Assembly (NCBI GenBank): GCA_017311315.1
Contig: CM029617.1
Coordinates: 4,258,681 to 4,322,680, forward strand
Direction: 5' to 3'
From: Dendrocalamus latiflorus
Lineage: Eukaryota; Streptophyta; Magnoliopsida; Poales; Poaceae
Length of the DNA: 64,000 nucleotides
The translations under genes were made by a program, and so were the position numbers. The notes below the pieces were generated by a model. That model did no database searches, was not told the origin of the DNA, and saw nothing but the letters and a program-made list of their open reading frames with translations. Positions 57,994 to 64,000 of this stretch are shown piece by piece. How positions within the stretch are numbered: the stretch's first letter is position 1; each line of letters begins with the position of its first letter.

Positions 57994-58721
57994 GGATGTG
58001 TTTGGTTGGTGGAATGGGGAGGAATGGGATGGGATGATTCCAGTTTTTTGGGATGGGATGGAACGGGATGGTTCCGTTGATATGTTTGGTTTATAGTATG
58101 GGATGGTTCTGTTTTTTGTTTGGTTAGTGGGATGGAGAAGAATGGAACCGTTCCGTCTGTTGTTTGGTTGATGGGATGGGGATGAAAAATAGGATATGCG
58201 TTCATCGGGGCACCGAGCGTGCGGCGGCGAGGGAGGACGGCGCGGGCGGCGTCGCGGGAGGTCGGCGCGGAAGGGAGGTCGGGCGGCGGCGAGGGAGGCC
58301 GTCGCGGGCGGCGGCGCGGGAGGTCGGCACGGGCGGGAGGCCGGCGCGGGACGTCGGCGCGGGCGGGAGGTCCGCGCGGGAGGAGGCCGGCGCGGGCGTC
58401 GGAGGCCGTCGCAGGAGGCCGGCGCGGGAGGGAGGTCGGCGCGGGAGGGGAGGCCGGCAGCGTGGGAGGCCGGCGCCCCAATCTGGATCTGGAGAGGCCG
58501 GCGGCGTGGGAGACAGAGGCCGCAGCTTTTTTTTTGGAATGAGCTCGTCCGGGATTTTTTGGGGGATGGAGTGATCCCGAATATTGAAGGAATATTCCTT
58601 TGGAAGGAACAGTTTGCTTCCACTTCATTCTTCTCCATCCCACGATCCAAACAGCTGGATGAGCTCAAAATTGAAATGGGATGGTTCCATCCCTTGGCCA
58701 TCCTAGCATCCAAACACATCC
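57994..58721. mobile_element. TIR element with TAA duplication and GC-rich core, 728 bp
   Basis: TAA flanks both sides (57991-57993, 58722-58724). The ends are GGATGTGTTTGGTTGG and, on the other strand, GGATGTGTTTGGATGC. Subterminal TGGGATGG/CCATCCC motifs repeat. The core 58215-58515 is a GC minisatellite of GGCGCGGGAGG-type units with open frames on both strands that reflect composition. PIF/Harbinger-like by ends and target. Confidence 0.85.
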
Positions 58722-58871
58722 TAAAGTAGCCGTGCAAATTGAGGGAGGCACACTCTGAAGCCTTTACATATGCAACAATGAGAGCGACGCGTGCACCATA
58801 AGCCTAGAAGTTTTGTTGGCTATTGTGCTTTCATCGGCATATCGACCAATGCACTACACAAAGCAGAATTA

Positions 58872-59145
58872 AGGGTATATTCATATTAGTTACTGCTTAT
58901 AATTTCTGTTTGGAGAAAAGAAGCTAATATAAAATACCTGGTTTTTTTACTCCTCTCGCTCTCCTCTCTTAGTAAGAGGCCATAGGTATATCACGTACCC
59001 CACTCGTCTCACTCCTATTCCGTATACGCATCTCTCATTCACTCTCCTCACCACTCATTCCTTCTTCTATAAAGCTAAAATTTTCAGTTACTACTATTTA
59101 TTTTCAGTCAACAGACATCGGCTCAACCAATATAAACATGACCTT
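58872..59145. mobile_element. MITE, about 275 bp
   Basis: The ends are AAGGGTATATTCATATTAG and, on the other strand, AAGGTCATGTTTATATTGG. The centre is pyrimidine-rich (CTCCTCTCGCTCTCCTCTC). The limits are approximate. Confidence 0.55.
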
Positions 59146-60730
59146 GTAGATTTGGAAAAAAGAGGCCACGGCCTTCTCAGTACTGCGCCCACCTTTTCCT
59201 AACTACTACCACTGCATTTCAAACGCTACGTGAAAAGCGACGAAACGATCAATCAAAGAAACGCGTCTTCCCGCCGCGTTGGTTGGGAGTAGAAACGAAT
59301 ATCCTACCGATCCTGCAGACGAATGGGCCCATCTTCTCCGCGAGGAAAGGCCGGGAGGGTGGAGACGCAGAGAAACCGCGTTTGCTCGCGGCGCTGCGCG
59401 CATGGACGGACGACTTTTTCTCGACGCCCACTAAAAAACACTCGATTTCCTGGTCCTCCTCCGACCGCACGGTCAAAGGAAAACAAAACAAGATCGGTGC
59501 TCTGATCGGAAGAGTGGCTGCGCGTTGCTCGTTCGCTCACCGTCCTTCGCGTCCAGATTCATTCATTGGTCTGACTCCGAAGCCATTGGTCGGGTTCTTT
59601 TGGATGGCAACCTATGATTGTTAGATTTAAAGTTAAAATTCTGACTGTTTGTAAGAGAAAATATAGAGAGTGATATTCACATACGATTTTACCCGATATA
59701 GATAAAATTAAAACAGTGTCTATTACAATTAATTTATAGACTTTGTCTTAAAAATATTCTATTTAAAAGATAAGATACTATAGAAAAATAAACTATAAGT
59801 CCAAAAGGAGGGGACCAATGCTTTTCACTAAGCCAAAACAACTAACTGGGCATTACTGATTAATCATTAGGAGTCAGGACTTGTCGAGTTGAAACACCAA
59901 GCTAGGAAAAAAACATCGGACTCAAAGGCTTATAGTTTTCTTAAATAAATAAATAGAATAATTTTTTATTACTTTAAAGTGATTTATCATAATAATTTTT
60001 TAAAAATAATTTATCAGCTTTGGATTTATTAGTATAAATATTTATACTGGAACTAAAAGATGTGTCACAGCCCGACATAACAATTCCACTGTAAGATCTA
60101 CGCGCTAGTGGGCACTGCCGGAATACATTAGGATGTGATAGCTCGTATGTTTCCAATACGTAATTGACTGAAGCCATATGAATTCCACAAAAAAAGAAAA
60201 AGAAATGAATATCCGTGGCAAGCAGCAACTGGTAAGAGCCTTTGACACGGTGATGCCCAATCAAGCTACTTAGCACTACTAGTTAATTATCGATTCGAAG
60301 CTTCTAAACCTGGATCCCGCAACCCAGCATTGTTCCAAAGCAAAGCAAAATACTCGATTCGGCCGAGCGCCCATGTGGAGGCCTCTTTCGCCATGTGGTG
60401 TCTTGGATTTGATTCAGATTTTTGGGTGCCAATTGGGGCGTATAATCCATACCGATCACGCTGGTTGCTACAACAATTGCCTCTTTAACTTAGTTAAACA
60501 TCGCATCGTCAACTGCCCGGTGGATTGATGCCGATTGATTAATGTGTAGAGCACCTGGAATTAGGGACATGCATGCATGCACAGCTGCACTGCCCCTTGT
60601 TTTGCGACCTGGAGAGATTATTGTTCCATTGTCTGTACACTGGCCAATGGCTGTTGTATACTTGTATATGTATCATTTGCTTTCTTAGGGCACAAAATAA
60701 AAGTAGCCTTGGTAAAATAGCTGCTCAAAA
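59146..60730. other. Intergenic with one MITE
   Basis: A MITE of the 'TTTATTTATATCGG'/CCGATATAGATAAA family lies at about 59592-59815. The GC-richer 59240-59580 has overlapping frames on both strands without recognisable domains. The rest is AT-rich and unremarkable. Confidence 0.5.
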
Positions 60731-61024
60731 GGGCTTATAATCTCCAATGGTTATAGCTAACAACTAACTATAAGACTTCCACATCATTTATATAGTACAC
60801 ACTAAAGCTAGCATTCTAAAAAACTATCTATAAGGATAGCTATTTGATACTTATATGCACACACAGAATTTATAGAGCCTACCTCGTTTGGCGTTATAGA
60901 CTAGTGCTTAAGAAAGAGCTGGTTCGATTTTTTTTGCATACTCTCTTTCCTCCACATAGGATATATGCTGATATGTACTGTGTATATACATATAGTTAGC
61001 TGACTCAGACCATTGGAGATGCCC
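60731..61024. mobile_element. Tourist-like MITE, about 290 bp
   Basis: The ends are GGGCTTATAATCTCCAATGG and, on the other strand, GGGCATCTCCAATGGTCTG. TATAGTTAG/CTAACTATA motifs recur near both ends. It is non-coding. Confidence 0.7.
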
Positions 61025-62297
61025 TACGCCGGGAGTTATGACTTTTATAAGGGCAAAGGTTCAACTTTATTGCGGCTGATATTATTTGTTGGACACATCT
61101 CGTCTGACACCAGCAAATAGTATAGTATAGATGAGTTGTGCTGTTGTTTGCAATATTTTATTGGATGTAAATTAGCCATTTTTTTACTCTTGTTTGGCGT
61201 GCAATCATATAGTATTATCGAGCTAAGCATTTAGGTACCAGTTGGAACACGATAATTCTTCCCGATTCCTATAGAAATTAAAATATTTTCTGTAAAATTT
61301 CGGTGGAATTACTGAGTTCCAAACATGACTTTGGGCATGTTCTTTTGTGGTTTTTGGATTCAGCTTTTGACTTTTCTACAGTAACTAATTTTTAAACGGA
61401 GTGTCTTTTGAAGATTGAGTCTACTAGTTAATTGTAGTACATACTGTACCAACTTTATTTATATCGGTAAAAGCTATACGTGAATTTCAGTTAGAGCAAG
61501 GCTAATAATACAGCCTTCAGCTGGCTGTATGGACACTTACAGCCCACTTATCAGCCCATTCATATAGTAGTTTACAGCCAGCTGAAGGCTGTATGACCCA
61601 CCATTTTCTCTCACAAAGTTTCTTGGTTCTTGTGCTTCAGCTGGCTGTAAACTTACAGTCCACCTCTCTTCTCTCTCCTCCTCTCTCTTCTCCACTTCAG
61701 CATACAGCCTACTAAGGCCATTTTCAGTGGAGAGTTTCATGGCGTTGTTTCCAAGACTGCCACATCATGTAAAATGAAATGAAATATGGATGAAACATCC
61801 ATCCTCAATGCATAGTTTCATTCTATTGTTTCATAGACATTTAATTTCATGACTCATATAGAGTTGGTAATCGTGCCAAGAGAGTTTCATCTAGATGAAA
61901 CTCACTTCTTCTCTCTCTTCTTAAAAATGTTGTCATATCATCAAAAATGCCTATGTGGCAGTCTATTAAGGCCCTGTTTGGCACGGCTCCACTTCACAAG
62001 TGGAGCTGTTTTTTTTTGCTTCAGCTCCACGAACAGCTCCACAGGTGGAGCTGGAGCTGTTTTGGTAGACTGTTTGGCAAAACAGCTCCACCTGTTTTAT
62101 CATGCATGGTTGAGAGATGTCAATTGTCCAATATACCCCTGTCTATTTGGCTTGTAGTAACATCAAGAGCTGTATGTTTCTACATGATTTTTCATCCGAG
62201 TAAATTTGAATTCAAAAAAAAAATTTAAAATAACACAAAGTATTAGCAACCAATATTTAATGTGTTTTTTTGCATAGGAATGACCTGTTAGGACAAA

Positions 62298-62553
62298 TAT
62301 GATTCCAATTGAGATATGATTTCAGAATTGCAACTATGAGGAACTGCACTAACAATTACATCTGAACAAGTATAATTACATCTGAACAAGTATATATATG
62401 ATTCCAATTGAGATATGATTTCAGAATTGCAACTATGAGGAACTGCACTAACAATTACATCTGAACAAGTATAATTACATCTGAACAAGTATAATTACAT
62501 CTGAACAAGTATATATATGATTCCAATTGAGATATGATTTCAGAATTGCAACT
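62298..62553. repeat. Tandem repeat, about 100-bp unit
   Basis: The unit starts ATGATTCCAATTGAGATATG and ends with one to three copies of AATTACATCTGAACAAGTAT. Two full copies and a partial third (from 62517) are present and nearly identical. Confidence 0.85.
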
Positions 62554-62819
62554 AGAAGCTACTGAACAACTCAGGAATCAGCAGATTCTCTATATACTGC
62601 CACTAAATCTTATATAGACTGATTTATCTTCATCGAGCGGTTTAATACCCACAGATTTTATTCACAATCACCCAATACTAGTGTAGATAAATCAAGAACA
62701 GAATTAGCTCACTAGTATAGCTCAAGAACAGAATCACCCAATGGCCTTTTCATGAACACTGAACATTCACATTCGGTTCTATATCATGCAAAAAAAAAAA
62801 GAAAGAAATAAACTGCAGA

Positions 62820-63120
62820 CCAGGGGCCGCCGCCCGGGATGGCGCCTGCAGCCGCGCCGGGCCTGGGGCCGCCGCCCGGGAGGCCGCCTGCAGCCGCGCC
62901 GGGTCAGGGGACGCCGCCAGGGGAGGGGCCGCCGCCCGGGAGGCCGCCTGCAGCCGCGCCGGGCCAGGGGCCGCGTCCCGGGGGGCCTCCTGCAGCCGCG
63001 CCGGGCCAAGGGCCGCGACCGATGGGGGCGCCGCCGGCCGCGCCGGGCCATGGACCGCCGCCAGGGGAGGCGCCGCCTGCCGCGCCGGGCAAAGCAACGC
63101 CGGGCCTCGGCCATGGAAGG
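62820..63120. repeat. GC-rich minisatellite, proline/glycine-type frame
   Basis: Units of about 33 bp, GCCGCCCGGGAGGCCGCCTGC type, repeat seven or more times. The plus-strand frame from 62839 reads PPPGRPPAAAPGQG-type repeats and stays open to 63591. The repeat stays in register with codons, but frames on the other strand are also open, so coding is not established. From 63120 to 63330 the sequence is less repetitive and may be a captured exon. Confidence 0.75.
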
Positions 63121-63731
63121 CCGGCTGCCCCGGCGAGAAGAGCGGAGAACCCGCCGGTCTCCATTGGTTCCGAAATGCCGAGAGCATCTTCAGCGACTCC
63201 CGATCTACCGGATTCCCTCCCGTCAGCGCCTTCCTTTCCTCCGGCTGGCTGGGAATCCATGGCGGCGGCGCTCCCTTCACGGTCGCCTACGCCTTGCCGA
63301 ATAGAGAACGGGAGAAGCCGAGGGATCGGGGGATTCGGGATCGGTTCGGCTATTTTTGGGCCCGATGGCAGAGCGAGTAATTTCGCGAAAGTACAGGGGC
63401 AGAGGTATGTGGGCATGCGGATGGAGCCGGGTGAAGCTACTTTTTTTCAGCTCCATCCCCTACAAATCCTTTGTCTCAGCAGATTTTTAGGGGCTCCTTG
63501 GGTGGAGCTGTTTTGTTTTACCCCGTTTGGCACAAAACGGCTCCAAACAACTCCAGGAGCCGGTGGTGGAGCTGTGCCAAACGGGGCCTAAATGCAGATG
63601 AAACTCTCACTGAGACTGACCTAACAACCTCTTATTATACTTGCTCTTACTCTATAATCTCTTACACGGACAACTAAAAGCCACAAGATATAGCCAAAAG
63701 TCATAAATCACAGCTATAAAAGAACAAACCC

Positions 63732-64000
63732 TTTAATGTTATGCCCCAGATGCCGCACAATGGCACCATATTTATCAATGTTTACTTCGGAGATCACTTG
63801 CTAACAAGAGAAAAACTATCAAAACCTATATCACTTGCCAACAAGAGGAAAAAACAATACCAATCGATATCCATCTAACTTCAAACAAAGCCACTGTCAC
63901 TGTCTAATCTCTCTTTAATCACGTACATTAATCACAAAACCAAAGCCCCAACCATAAAGCAACGAGGAAGAAGAAAAAGCCTCAAGCCCCAAATGCTCCC
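63732..64000. other. Intergenic, nothing recognised
   Basis: A short direct repeat, ATCACTTGCYAACAAGAGRAAAA, occurs twice (about 63793 and 63831). No gene or element was recognised. Confidence 0.5.

Larger units (their letters stand above)
61970..63588. mobile_element. Innermost TIR element, 1619 bp, with GC-rich cargo
   Basis: TAA at 61967-61969 and 63589-63591. The ends are GGCCCTGTTTGGCACGGCTC and, on the other strand, GGCCCCGTTTGGCACAGCTC. Subterminal GTGGAGCTG/CAGCTCCAC repeats abound. Inside are an AT-rich tandem repeat (62298-62553) and a GC-rich block (62820-63330) with open frames of 170-250 codons on both strands. No transposase is present; it is a Pack-type or internally replaced relative of the MITE at 44329-44516. 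Confidence 0.85.
61716..63621. mobile_element. Third-level MITE, TAA target duplication
   Basis: TAA at 61713-61715 and 63622-63624. The ends are GGCCATTTTCAGTGGAGAG and, on the other strand, GGTCAGTCTCAGTGAGAG, both followed by TTTCAT. It is interrupted by the innermost element. Confidence 0.8.
61494..63646. mobile_element. Second-level MITE, TTA target duplication
   Basis: TTA at 61491-61493 and 63647-63649. The ends are GAGCAAGGCTAATAATA and, on the other strand, GAGCAAGTATAATAAGA. The left arm contains CAGCTGGCTGTA motifs in both orientations. It is interrupted by the third-level element. Confidence 0.85.
61333..63731. mobile_element. Outermost MITE of a four-level nest
   Basis: The ends are GGGCATGTTCTTTTGTGG and, on the other strand, GGGTTTGTTCTTTTATAGC. 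The two halves (61333-61493 and 63647-63731) together form one member of the 'TTTATTTATATCGG' MITE family; the split lies inside GTTA-CTCTATAATCTCTT. Confidence 0.8.

Noticed and set aside
1..64000. CRISPR arrays, operons, bacterial promoters or prophage
   Set aside because: Spliced eukaryotic gene models and plant transposons throughout; direct repeats found are transposon or minisatellite in nature.

Overview
This is nuclear DNA of a grass, most likely rice (Oryza) or a close relative. The gene models have short GT-AG introns, GC-rich first exons and monocot-type protein sequences, and the intergenic space is packed with small TIR elements (MITEs) and one very long-LTR retrotransposon. From memory only, the combination of an alpha-glucosidase, FKBP13, an SPL11-like SBP gene and a Raf-like kinase recalls rice chromosome 6; this was not checked.

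Layout. 1-7016: the 5' part of a minus-strand LTR retrotransposon with a 5.1-kb LTR, a Met-type primer site and an array of ten stem-loops in its leader. 7132-10334 and 17143-20473: a tandem duplication carrying two independently broken FKBP13-like pseudogenes. Between them lie a CACTA-like end, GC-rich repeats, an hAT-type element with a perfect 8-bp target duplication, and one intact GH31 alpha-glucosidase gene (13173-16980, minus). 22.8-23.3 kb: a broken endonuclease V gene. 25567-33565: an apparent 8-kb Helitron with same-strand exon fragments of UBP14, TDP2, spermidine synthase, a glutamate receptor and a PP2C. 37072-40936: an SPL/SBP-box gene with its miR156 site but a 4-bp frameshift inside the SBP domain. 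42083-43447 (minus): an intact Raf-like protein kinase gene. 48765-53393: a nearly complete PIF/Harbinger element with Myb-like and transposase genes, both disabled. 53.7-63.7 kb: TIR elements with GC-rich minisatellite cargo, ending in a four-deep nest of insertions.

Only the alpha-glucosidase and the kinase look like intact protein-coding genes. Nearly every other gene-like segment is a fragment, a duplicate or carries a frameshift or nonsense change. Much of the window is therefore a record of mobile-element activity: gene capture, nested insertion and duplicate decay. The most unusual signals are the retrotransposon stem-loop array, whose stems differ by paired substitutions; the multi-gene Helitron with a relic internal 3' end; the frameshifted SPL gene; and the four-level nest of TIR elements, three levels of which have exact TAA/TTA target duplications.
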